A DNA stretch of 6,371 nucleotides from CAZMVU01 sp964569295 (GCA_964569295.1 CAZMVU010000247.1:1-6371), one strand, 5' to 3'; shown: positions 1 through 6,281, counted from the stretch's first letter. The notes: generated from the sequence alone by a model not told the origin. Numbers and translations: made by a program.

Positions 1-72
1 TAGAGCTTACACAAGGTGCCCGAATAACTTCTTGTTGTTCTTTATACGAGTCAGTCCTATGGCACTAACCTT

Positions 73-95
73 CCACCGTGTTTTGTCAGTGGTGG
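73..95. promoter_or_regulatory. Inverted repeat around the -35 box, possible toxin-antitoxin operator
   Basis: CCACC (73-77) and GGTGG (91-95) form a perfect 5-bp inverted repeat with a 13-base centre that contains the -35 hexamer of the toxin-antitoxin promoter. Toxin-antitoxin operons are commonly repressed by their own antitoxin binding palindromes that overlap the promoter, so the position suits an operator. The arms are short and could occur by chance, and the antitoxin shows no obvious classical DNA-binding fold. This is inference from position and symmetry only. Confidence 0.3.
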
Positions 96-111
96 GGATT
101 TGCGATAGAAT
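83..111 (+). promoter_or_regulatory. Sigma70-like promoter of the toxin-antitoxin operon
   Basis: The -35 box is TTGTCA (83-88, 5 of 6 consensus bases) and the -10 box is TAGAAT (106-111, 5 of 6), separated by the optimal 17 bases. With the usual geometry, where the last base of the -10 box is position -7, transcription would start at base 118. That is the A of the antitoxin ATG, so the transcript would be leaderless. No Shine-Dalgarno sequence is present before that ATG, which agrees. Confidence 0.6.
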
Positions 112-117
112 CCAGCC

Positions 118-327
118 ATGGCAAAACGACTGACAGCAGACGATATCCTGGCACTCATTGCCACGCTTGGGCCGCAGGAACGGCTTCGGTTATTGCGCTT
201 GATTACGCAACAAAGCCCTGCCGAAGACGCTGCCGCCTACACTGCTGCACCAACACGCGACGAAGAATTTGCTTCCGATGAAGACCCGCTTGTATGGGAT
301 TCAGAAGGCTGGGAGGAATTCGAGTGA
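118..327 (+). CDS. Putative antitoxin of a MazF/PemK-type toxin-antitoxin pair
   Basis: This is a 69-residue protein that I recognise mainly by its position directly before a MazF-like toxin gene. Residues 1-32 look helical, with the leucine- and arginine-rich stretch LGPQERLRLLRLI (17-29) resembling the N-terminal helices of small addiction-module antitoxins. The tail (48-69) is strongly acidic and contains two tryptophans (W60, W65). MazE-type antitoxins use such flexible acidic tails to block the toxin's RNA-binding cleft, so the tail is inferred to do the neutralising. The ATG at 118 is the only sensible start, because an in-frame TAG lies at 106-108 with no other start codon between. It has no Shine-Dalgarno sequence and the promoter predicts a leaderless mRNA. 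Its stop overlaps the toxin start by four bases (GTGA). The exact antitoxin family is not recognised. Confidence 0.72.
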   Translation: MAKRLTADDILALIATLGPQERLRLLRLITQQSPAEDAAAYTAAPTRDEEFASDEDPLVWDSEGWEEFE

Positions 328-569
328 CACGCGGCGAAATTCGGTGGTATTTCTTCAAACCGCCGGATAAGCGGCGCCCTGTGCTTATACTTACCCGGGA
401 TGATGTCATTGACGCGCTCAATGAGATTATCGTTGTCCCGGCAACGCGAACCATACGTGGACTCACGACCGAGTTGATCCTGACAGTGGAAGACGGCATG
501 CCCGCCGTTTGCGCATTGAACTTCGACCATGTCTCGCTGGCGCAACGCGGCCTGTCTTCGAGCGCCTGA
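324..569 (+). CDS. MazF/PemK-like endoribonuclease toxin, probably C-terminally truncated
   Basis: MazF/PemK toxins cleave single-stranded RNA, mostly mRNA, and stop growth when their antitoxin is lost. This 81-residue protein opens with the typical strand VTRGEIRWY, then the family block DKRRPVLILTRD (15-26), whose arginine belongs to the usual active-site region. It continues with VVPATRTIRGLTTE (37-50) and the late motif DGMPAVCALNFDHV (57-70). Family members usually run about 100-115 residues and finish with a helix ending in a stretch such as RALxxALG. Here the frame ends early in LSSSA, so that last part is missing. The GTG at 324 is chosen because GGGAGG (311-316) lies 7 bases before it and it overlaps the antitoxin stop, the standard layout for translational coupling. 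An ATG at 294 in the same frame lies inside the antitoxin gene and adds non-family residues. Toxin activity is uncertain because of the truncation. Confidence 0.75.
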   Translation: MTRGEIRWYFFKPPDKRRPVLILTRDDVIDALNEIIVVPATRTIRGLTTELILTVEDGMPAVCALNFDHVSLAQRGLSSSA

Positions 570-663
570 CCGGACGCCCCCTGCGCCCCAAACCCCGCGG
601 TCCCCAAGCCCGGAACCAAGGGCCAGAAGCGCAAAGTAACGTGGTCCGTTCCTGCAATTTCTC

Positions 664-698
664 AAAAAAGCCCCACGTAGAGTTTCTACGTGGGGCTT
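664..698 (-). terminator. Rho-independent terminator of the HEAT-repeat/oxidoreductase operon
   Basis: Bases 668-681 and 685-698 form a perfect 14-bp stem with a 3-base loop. Read on the minus strand, the stem is GC-rich and ends in a run of six T (bases 669 to 664), the classic intrinsic terminator form. It lies 38 bases beyond the stop of the HEAT/F5/8C gene, so it ends that leftward operon. On the plus strand the hairpin is followed by only two T, so it should stop rightward toxin-antitoxin transcription poorly. Confidence 0.88.
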
Positions 699-736
699 GC
701 TGTCCGGGGTCTTATCCAACCCCAAAAGGCGCCTGG

Positions 737-3073
737 TTATGGAACGAGAATGCGCATCTCGTCGATGGACCAGAAATAGCCGTCGCTGGCCTTGCCGGTC
801 TGTTCAATTTTGATGTAGCGTGCGCGCATGGGCTCGAACTTGATCGCCGTAATCGGGCTTTGACCTTCCCCTTGTGCTACCGGCTCTCCTGGCTCGTTCG
901 GGTCATCGTACACGTAGACCTTGTAGTTGCGGGGGTAGTCCTTACTCGAGCGCGACACATCGAGTACGAGGCCGTTGATTAGCGCCGGCTCCGTCATGTC
1001 GATGCGGAACCACTCACCACCCTTCATCGGCGAGCCGGATGTCCAGCGGGTGCCGATGTCTTTGTCCATTGCCTTGGAAGCCTCCTCGCTGTTGGCGGAT
1101 GCGCTGAAGTTGTAGAAGGAACTGCGGATGCGCTCCGCAGCGACCGCCGCCTCATCGCGCAGGCTTTCGTCATCGAGGTACTGCTTCACCGCTTCGAGCG
1201 CCGCCGTGTCGGGTATGTCGGAAAGCCCGGCGAGAATCTGGCGTTTGTCGCGCGCGCTTTCGGCAAGCTCCATGGCGTGCTGGTAGGCGGCCACCGCCTC
1301 CCTTGCGGGTTTTTCGCCGGCATCTTCCCGCAGCATACGCACATAGCCGGTAAGCGCCTGCGAGCGGACGGTCTTGTTCTCATCTTCCTCCGCCACGGTC
1401 ACCAGGGTTTCCATAGGGGTGGCGTCGGGCCAGGCGGCGAGAGCGGCAACGGCGGCCTGGCGTATCTGCGCGTTGTTGTCCGTGAGAGCCGTGCGCAGGG
1501 GCCGCAATGCGGCCGGATCAGCGATTTCGCCCAGGGTGCGCAAGAGGGTAATGCGTGTGTCGGCATTGCCGGCGCTATTCATAGCCTTGATGAGCGGTTG
1601 GGCGCGTCCCTCGCGTTTGTCCGACTTTTGGGCCAGGGCCGCCAGTGTCCGCTGTGCCACCGTGCGCACCCGGTCGCTTTCGATCGTGGGCAGCAAGTCG
1701 ATTACCGCCGGCAGGTCGCCGGCGCCGCCTGCCGCGGCCACGGCCTCGAGGGCGGTCCTTTGCATATCGGCATCGCCGGACCTGGCCTGTTCGAGCAGGA
1801 GGGGCACGGCCTCTGTGACCCCCCGCGCGCCCAATGCACGCAACAATTCCTGGCGCACGGCAGGCGGCGCATCGGGCACGGCCGCCATTATCGCGTCATT
1901 GACGCCGGCCCCCGGCAGCCGCTCGAGGCTGCGCCGCGCGGTGAGGCGGTCTCCGCCCTTGCTCTTGGCGGCCACCTTTGCCAGTAAAGGCGCCGAAGAG
2001 GCATCGCCGAAAACAGCGAGTCCTTCGAGTGCGGCCATGCGCACCGCGTCGTCCGGGCTGTCGAGCGCTTTGGTAACCGCCGGCAGCGCGGCGGCATCGC
2101 CGCGGTCCCCCAGCGCCTGGATGAGCAGCGCGCGGGTGTGGTCCGCCAGATTGGGCCGCTCGAGCACGTCCACAAACGCCTGCGTGGCGCCTTCGGCCTC
2201 GAGGGTGCGCACGTATTTCATTGCCTGCACAACCCACTCGAAGTCGTCCGAGACGATGTGGTCGACGAGCGTCTGCAGCACTTCCGCCGGTGCGCTATTT
2301 GCCCAGCCCTCGAGCGCGGCCATGCGCAGCGCCTTCGCTTCCGCACGCGTGTACACCGCTTTGTACATGGCCAGCGCTTTCGCCGCCTCGTCCTCGGCGA
2401 GGTTGTCCGCCGCCCGCAGAAACGCATCGGTATAGCTTTGGTGCAGCGGGTCGTCCGCCTCTAAGGCGACCGATCCCAGCGCGCGGGCGGCATCCAGCGT
2501 GCCGATACTGCCAAGGGCATACGCGGCGGCCTTGCGCACAGCGGCCGTGTCATCCTGCAATGCCTCTGCGATGGCCGGGACCGCCGCCACGCTGTTGCGT
2601 TTGCGCAGCGAGTTGATAAGGCCCACCTTGAGCGCGTCCTGTGTTTTGTCCAGGGCGTGTATGAGCGCCTTTTCCGCCTCGCCGCCGGGGATAACTTGCA
2701 GCGCATAGCGCGCGAGATGGGCAAGGTCCGGATCGGTGAGCAAGGGCGCGAGTCTTGGCACTTCGGCTTCGGTGCCAGCCACATAAAGCTGTTGGCAGGC
2801 GAAACGTTTGCAGGCATACGTGGTGTCATCGGCGAGGAGATCCGCCAGCCGCGCGGCAATATCGGCGCGCGCGTCGCTATCGCCATGGCGCGCGTTTATT
2901 GCGTCGATAATGAATTCCTGCGCCGCGCCGCTGTCGCCAAAATCGTACGTGCGTACCGTTTCGAAGGCCTCGTCGAGGTTTTCGACCGGCTCGGGTTCGG
3001 TGTCGGCGTCCTGCGCCAGGGCGGCGCCCGCTGCCAGCAGCAGAATTGCGAGGGTTATGTGCATGAGCTTCAT
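737..3073 (-). CDS. Secreted HEAT-repeat protein with C-terminal F5/8 type C domain
   Basis: This is a 778-residue exported protein of unknown specific function. Residues 1-20 form a Sec signal peptide with a hydrophobic core (ITLAILLLAAGAALA) and a likely cut before QDADTEP. Residues about 40-650 are alpha-helical HEAT or armadillo-like repeats. Clear units begin near 164 (AVPAIAEALQDDTAAVRKAA), 328, 422 and 522, each with the pattern of a helix, D-x-x-x-x-V/I-R, then a second helix. Residues about 651-778 match an F5/8 type C domain: an A-x-x-A-M-D-x-D-I-G-T-R-W motif (665-677), then GGEWFRIDM (685-693) and a closing ARYIKIE strand. Such domains usually bind glycans, and HEAT repeats usually bind proteins. 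The ATG at 3073 gives a clean signal peptide and has AGAAGGAA (3091-3084) upstream, though about 10 bases away. A longer form from a GTG at 3109 would overlap the upstream gene and bury the signal peptide. It is the second gene of an operon, 23 bases after the oxidoreductase stop. Confidence 0.88.
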   Translation of the reverse strand: MKLMHITLAILLLAAGAALAQDADTEPEPVENLDEAFETVRTYDFGDSGAAQEFIIDAINARHGDSDARADIAARLADLLADDTTYACKRFACQQLYVAGTEAEVPRLAPLLTDPDLAHLARYALQVIPGGEAEKALIHALDKTQDALKVGLINSLRKRNSVAAVPAIAEALQDDTAAVRKAAAYALGSIGTLDAARALGSVALEADDPLHQSYTDAFLRAADNLAEDEAAKALAMYKAVYTRAEAKALRMAALEGWANSAPAEVLQTLVDHIVSDDFEWVVQAMKYVRTLEAEGATQAFVDVLERPNLADHTRALLIQALGDRGDAAALPAVTKALDSPDDAVRMAALEGLAVFGDASSAPLLAKVAAKSKGGDRLTARRSLERLPGAGVNDAIMAAVPDAPPAVRQELLRALGARGVTEAVPLLLEQARSGDADMQRTALEAVAAAGGAGDLPAVIDLLPTIESDRVRTVAQRTLAALAQKSDKREGRAQPLIKAMNSAGNADTRITLLRTLGEIADPAALRPLRTALTDNNAQIRQAAVAALAAWPDATPMETLVTVAEEDENKTVRSQALTGYVRMLREDAGEKPAREAVAAYQHAMELAESARDKRQILAGLSDIPDTAALEAVKQYLDDESLRDEAAVAAERIRSSFYNFSASANSEEASKAMDKDIGTRWTSGSPMKGGEWFRIDMTEPALINGLVLDVSRSSKDYPRNYKVYVYDDPNEPGEPVAQGEGQSPITAIKFEPMRARYIKIEQTGKASDGYFWSIDEMRILVP

Positions 3074-3096
3074 AAAAGAGTCGTTCCTTCTGTTGC

Positions 3097-4413
3097 TTAT
3101 ACCTGCCACGGCGCGCGCATGGGGCGGTGGATGAGGCGGTTGGCTTCCTCATCGCCGGCGAACACCTCGTTGTCCGGATCCCACGTGAGTGAGCGTTCGA
3201 GCCAGTAGGCGATGTTGCCGATGTGGCAGACGTTGGCCGTGTGGTGGCCGATGTCCACGGTGCAGATGGGGTTCTTGCGGGTGCGGATAGCTTCGATCCA
3301 ATTCTTCTGATGGTTGTCGCTCTGGTACAGATGCGTTTCCTCGGGCCCGATGGTTTCGTGCTTGAGGTGGCCGGGCTCCGTCTCGAGGTACTGGCCGCGA
3401 TTCACACGCACCCGCCCCTCCTCTCCAATCCACTCGACCGCCGAGCCCGGCTTGCCGCCGCCATGGTGCATGACAATGCCGTTGGCGTAGACGTACGTGA
3501 TCGGCTTGCCTTTCTCGTATTGCACCTCGACGGGGCCGGTGCCGTCCATACCCAGCCCCCACTGGGCGATGTCGTAGTGGTGGGCACCGAAGTCGGTCAT
3601 GCCGCCGCCGGCATAGTCGCGGTAGTACCGCCAGCGCGGCCAGCCATCGAAGGACTCAGGCGGTGCGAAGGTGCTGTTGTAGGGGCGCCACGGCACGGGG
3701 CCGAGCCAGAAGTCCCAGTCCAGGCCTTCGGGCACCGTTTCCTCGGGCAGGTAGTCTTCCTCCGGCGGTCCGCCGACGTTCACATGCACGGTGTGTATCT
3801 TACCGATGCGGCCGTTGCGCACGAGTTCGCAGGCAAAGCGGAAGGCGGAGTCGCTGCGCTGCTGGCTGCCCACCTGGAGGATGCGGCCATAGCGGTGGAC
3901 AGCCCGCTGGATAGCCTGTCCTTCGCCGATAGTGCGCGCCAGCGGCTTCTCGAGGTAGATGTCTTTGCCGTTGCGGGCCGCCTCAACCGCGTTCAGTGCG
4001 TGCCAGTGGTTCGGCGTGGCGATGACGACCGCGTCGATGTCGGTGCGTGCGCACAGGTCGCGGTAGTCGTTGTTTGCTTCGCAGCTCTTGTAGCCGGCGC
4101 GGTCCTCGCGCTCAGCGTAGTAGTCGTTGGCCCGTTGGGCCTGGCTCTCGCGGCGGCCGCGCTCGACGTCCGCGATGGCGAGCACCTGCACTCCGTCATT
4201 CCCGAGGAACCCGCCAAGGTGTCCCTTTGCCATCTTCCCGATGCCGATGAAGCCCAGCGTGATGCGCTCACTCGGCGCCACGCGCCCTTCGCGGCCCAGG
4301 GCGGAGGCCGGCACAATGCAGGGGAACGCCATGGCGCCTGCGGAAAGTGCGGCTGTGCGCTTGAGGAATCCCCGGCGGCTGAGCGCCCGCGCGTCTTGTC
4401 TATGGTTCTTCAT
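3097..4413 (-). CDS. Tat-exported Gfo/Idh/MocA-family NAD(P)-dependent oxidoreductase
   Basis: This 438-residue enzyme belongs to the Gfo/Idh/MocA family, which oxidises or reduces sugars, inositols and related polyols with bound NAD(P). Residues 12-18 (SRRGFLK) are a textbook twin-arginine motif, followed by a hydrophobic stretch and a likely cut near ASA (36-38), so the folded protein with its cofactor is probably exported. The Rossmann domain starts at ITLGFIGIGKMAKG (51-64). IATPNHWHA (131-139) and the family EKP motif (155-157, with the catalytic-type K156) follow. In the C-terminal domain, TDFGAHHYDIAQW (273-285) provides D274 and H278, spaced like the catalytic Asp and His of inositol dehydrogenase. 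The C-terminal block NHQKNWIEAIRTRKNP and the closing RPMRAPW are typical of the exported planctomycete-like subgroup. GGGAGGGA (4425-4418) lies just before the ATG and fixes the start. It leads the operon with the HEAT/F5/8C gene. The substrate cannot be told from sequence. Confidence 0.93.
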   Translation of the reverse strand: MKNHRQDARALSRRGFLKRTAALSAGAMAFPCIVPASALGREGRVAPSERITLGFIGIGKMAKGHLGGFLGNDGVQVLAIADVERGRRESQAQRANDYYAEREDRAGYKSCEANNDYRDLCARTDIDAVVIATPNHWHALNAVEAARNGKDIYLEKPLARTIGEGQAIQRAVHRYGRILQVGSQQRSDSAFRFACELVRNGRIGKIHTVHVNVGGPPEEDYLPEETVPEGLDWDFWLGPVPWRPYNSTFAPPESFDGWPRWRYYRDYAGGGMTDFGAHHYDIAQWGLGMDGTGPVEVQYEKGKPITYVYANGIVMHHGGGKPGSAVEWIGEEGRVRVNRGQYLETEPGHLKHETIGPEETHLYQSDNHQKNWIEAIRTRKNPICTVDIGHHTANVCHIGNIAYWLERSLTWDPDNEVFAGDEEANRLIHRPMRAPWQV

Positions 4414-4431
4414 CGTTTCCCTCCCTGCACG

Positions 4432-4449
4432 GCATGGCCATGCGCATGG
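4432..4449. promoter_or_regulatory. Overlapping CATG palindromes in the divergent control region
   Basis: Two perfect 12-bp palindromes overlap here: GCATGGCCATGC (4432-4443) and CCATGCGCATGG (4438-4449). Together they place CATG three times at exact 6-base steps (4433, 4439, 4445). The site lies between the AT-rich promoter core and the oxidoreductase start, just upstream of its Shine-Dalgarno sequence. A regulator binding there could block leftward transcription. Alternatively the DNA may only form a small RNA hairpin in the leader. No known operator is recognised. Confidence 0.35.
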
Positions 4450-4450
4450 A

Positions 4451-4479
4451 TCGCAAAATTACGGATTATGCTTTATACT
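4451..4479 (+). promoter_or_regulatory. Candidate promoter of the AidB-like gene
   Basis: A -10 box TATACT (4474-4479, 5 of 6) lies in the only AT-rich stretch of the intergenic region. At 17 bases' spacing the -35 position reads TCGCAA (4451-4456), which matches only 3 of 6 consensus bases. The call rests mainly on the -10 box and its place, about 70 bases before the gene start. Transcription would begin near 4486, giving a leader of about 64 bases. Confidence 0.45.
4465..4477 (-). promoter_or_regulatory. Candidate minus-strand -10 region for the oxidoreductase operon
   Basis: Two -10-like hexamers appear on the minus strand: TATAAA (4477 to 4472) and CATAAT (4470 to 4465, 5 of 6). The first overlaps the plus-strand -10 box. 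I see no convincing -35 box at proper spacing; TTGCTG (4495 to 4490) is 19 bases from CATAAT and matches 3 of 6. A leftward promoter must lie somewhere in this region, since the operon starts here, but this placement is weak. Confidence 0.3.
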
Positions 4480-4549
4480 ACAAAGCAGCCAGCAAAGGCC
4501 AGAAGAACGGAAGAATGTGGCGCTCCATCCCAGCAAGGAGAACTGTGTT

Positions 4550-6217
4550 ATGGCCATCGATACCGAACGTGATATCTACCAAACCCATGAAGTCATCAAC
4601 CAACCTACTGCGCTGAACAGATACAACCTGTTCGAATCCGACGCGGCGCTCAAGGAAGGGGTGATACAGGGAAGGGCGGAGTGGGCCCATGAGCGGCTCG
4701 CTGCGTTCGGAGAGAAGGTGGGTACGCCCGAGTACTTCGAGAAGGGGGAGATCGCGAACCGGGTGTTGCCGGAACTGGAAACCCATGATCGATTTGGAAA
4801 GCGCGTGGACCAGGTGAAGTATCACCCGGCGTATCATGAGATGTTCGCGACGGGCGTGGCCGCGGAAATGCACGCCCTGCCCTGGAATACGCCGAAGCCG
4901 GGCGCGCATGTGGCCCGCGCCGCCACGCACTACATGCTCTCCCAGATCGAGTCGGGGGTCGGATGTCCGATCACGATGACCTTCGCGGTGGTGCCGGCGC
5001 TCCGGCTGCAACCGGAGGTGGCCGCCGTGTGGGAGCCGCGGGTGACCTCGACCAAATACGACCCGCGTTTCATCCCTGCCGAGCAGAAGACCGGCTGCAC
5101 CATGGGCATGGCGCTCACGGAAAAGCAGGGCGGATCGGATGTGCGCGCGAACTCGACCCGTGCCGTGCCCATCGGCGCCGAGGGACCCGGGCAGGAGTAT
5201 CTGCTCACGGGCCACAAATGGTTCTGTTCGGCGCCCATGAGCGATGCGTTTCTCATGACCGCCTACACGGACAATGGCCTGTCATGCTTCCTCGTACCGC
5301 GCTTCCTGCCGGACGGCACGAAGAACCGGTTCTTCATCCTCCGGTTGAAGGACAAGGTCGGGAACAAGGCGAATGCGTCCTCCGAAATCGAGTTGCTGGA
5401 CACCTGGGGCATCATGGTGGGTGACGAAGGCCACGGCGTGCGGAACATCGTGCAGATGATACATCACACGCGGCTCGACTGTTCCATTGGCACCGCGGCC
5501 ATCATGCGCCAGGCGCTTGTACAGGCACTTCACTACACTAGCGGCCGCGAGGCCTTCGGCGCCACGCTCACCGACCAGCCGCTCATGCAAAACGTGCTGG
5601 CCGACCTGGCCATCGAACAGGAGGCCGCCACGGCGCTCATGATGCGCCTTGCCCAATGTTATGACGACCAGATGGAGAACCCCGGCTCCGCATACCTGGT
5701 GCGCCTCGCGACGCCCGTGGCCAAATACTGGATCACCAAGCGCGCACCCGACCTGATCTATGAATGCATGGAGTGTCTCGGCGGCATGGGCTATGTCGAA
5801 GAAACCCCGCTGCCGCGTCTGTTCCGCGAAGGGCCGGTCAACAGTATCTGGGAAGGCTCGGGCAATGTCATCAGCCTCGATATGCTGCGCGCCATGGACC
5901 GCGACCCCGAGACTATCCCGGCGCTGCTCGCCGAGGTCGAGAAGGCCCGCGGGGCGGACAAGCGGCTCGACGCGTACATCGACAGCGTGAAAGCGGAGTT
6001 CGTGAATTTGGATGCGTTGCAGATGCGTGCCCGGCGGATCATCGAGCGCCTGGCGCTGGTGCTGCAGGGCGCGTTGCTTGTGCAGCGCGCGCCGGATTTC
6101 GTGGCCGATGCATTCTGCGCTTCCCGTCTCGGCGGCGACAAAGGCCACGCCTACGGCACCCTGCCCCCGGGCGTAGACGCCAAGCGCATTGTCGAGCGCG
6201 CAAAGGTGACGGTCTAG
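4550..6217 (+). CDS. aidB: AidB-type acyl-CoA dehydrogenase family flavoprotein
   Basis: This 555-residue protein aligns from memory with E. coli AidB along nearly its whole length (AidB is about 540 residues). Shared blocks include QTHEVINQPTALNRYNLFESD (11-31, in part), CPITMTF (139-145), GHKWFCSAP (221-229), LSCFLVPRFLPDG (244-256) and LKDKVGNKANAS (266-277). Both acyl-CoA dehydrogenase signatures are intact: ALTEKQGGSDVRA (188-200) and E408 to E427 around CLGGMGY. The motif NSIWEGSGN (431-439) supplies E435 where medium-chain type enzymes carry the catalytic base, so FAD binding and catalysis are plausible. E. coli AidB is induced by alkylating agents, binds DNA through its C-terminal domain and has weak isovaleryl-CoA dehydrogenase activity. 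The C-terminal part here (about 448-555) has basic patches such as QMRARRIIER (491-500), but DNA binding is only inferred. AAGGAG (4535-4540) lies 9 bases before the ATG. An in-frame extension back to 4127 is antisense to the oxidoreductase gene and is rejected. An acyl-CoA catabolic role is the main alternative. Confidence 0.92.
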   Translation: MAIDTERDIYQTHEVINQPTALNRYNLFESDAALKEGVIQGRAEWAHERLAAFGEKVGTPEYFEKGEIANRVLPELETHDRFGKRVDQVKYHPAYHEMFATGVAAEMHALPWNTPKPGAHVARAATHYMLSQIESGVGCPITMTFAVVPALRLQPEVAAVWEPRVTSTKYDPRFIPAEQKTGCTMGMALTEKQGGSDVRANSTRAVPIGAEGPGQEYLLTGHKWFCSAPMSDAFLMTAYTDNGLSCFLVPRFLPDGTKNRFFILRLKDKVGNKANASSEIELLDTWGIMVGDEGHGVRNIVQMIHHTRLDCSIGTAAIMRQALVQALHYTSGREAFGATLTDQPLMQNVLADLAIEQEAATALMMRLAQCYDDQMENPGSAYLVRLATPVAKYWITKRAPDLIYECMECLGGMGYVEETPLPRLFREGPVNSIWEGSGNVISLDMLRAMDRDPETIPALLAEVEKARGADKRLDAYIDSVKAEFVNLDALQMRARRIIERLALVLQGALLVQRAPDFVADAFCASRLGGDKGHAYGTLPPGVDAKRIVERAKVTV

Positions 6218-6245
6218 CGCTAGTAGTTTCTCGTGCAGGGCCTCG

Positions 6246-6281
6246 GGTGGACCTGCTCTTCTGGAACAGAGCAGGTCCACC
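6246..6281 (+). terminator. Perfect hairpin after the AidB-like gene, possible terminator
   Basis: Bases 6246-6259 and 6268-6281 are perfect 14-bp reverse complements around an 8-base loop, 28 bases after the gene's stop codon. The stem is GC-rich and its place suits a transcription end or an RNA 3' stabiliser. No T-tract follows on either strand; the nearest T run is at 6332-6336. It is therefore not a standard intrinsic terminator. Confidence 0.5.

Noticed and set aside
20..48. Second promoter with -10-like TATACG at 43-48
   Set aside because: No -35 box lies at suitable spacing, and the promoter at 83-111 is far better.
509..982. 157-residue plus-strand frame running past the toxin gene
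   Set aside because: It crosses the terminator and runs antisense into the HEAT/F5/8C gene. Only a few residues near 551-568 might be a remnant of the toxin.
1374..2435. 353-residue plus-strand open frame rich in serine, alanine and arginine
   Set aside because: It is antisense to the HEAT-repeat gene and has the composition expected from the opposite strand of an alanine-rich coding region.
3074..3109. Longer start (GTG at 3109) for the HEAT/F5/8C protein
   Set aside because: It would overlap the oxidoreductase stop and place twelve polar residues before a clean Sec signal peptide.
4315..4326. Possible lipobox cysteine in the oxidoreductase signal (C32)
   Set aside because: The preceding residues AFP do not fit the lipobox, which needs a small residue such as Gly, Ala or Ser just before the cysteine.
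4483..4495. Ada-box-like spacing, AAG-N6-GCAA, upstream of the AidB-like gene
   Set aside because: The first half is AAG, not AAT as I recall the site. It also lies downstream of the -10 box, where it could not act as an activator site.
4127..4549. In-frame upstream extension of the AidB-like protein
   Set aside because: The extra residues overlap the oxidoreductase gene and the divergent promoter region. The ATG at 4550 has a good Shine-Dalgarno sequence and begins just where homology to AidB begins.
3223..4572. 449-residue plus-strand open frame
   Set aside because: It lies antisense to the oxidoreductase gene, whose frame shows clear family motifs. Its own translation is low in recognisable structure. 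Long antisense frames are common in GC-rich DNA.
5282..6280. 332-residue minus-strand open frame
   Set aside because: It is antisense to the AidB-like gene, which has intact family signatures throughout, and no known domain is visible in it.
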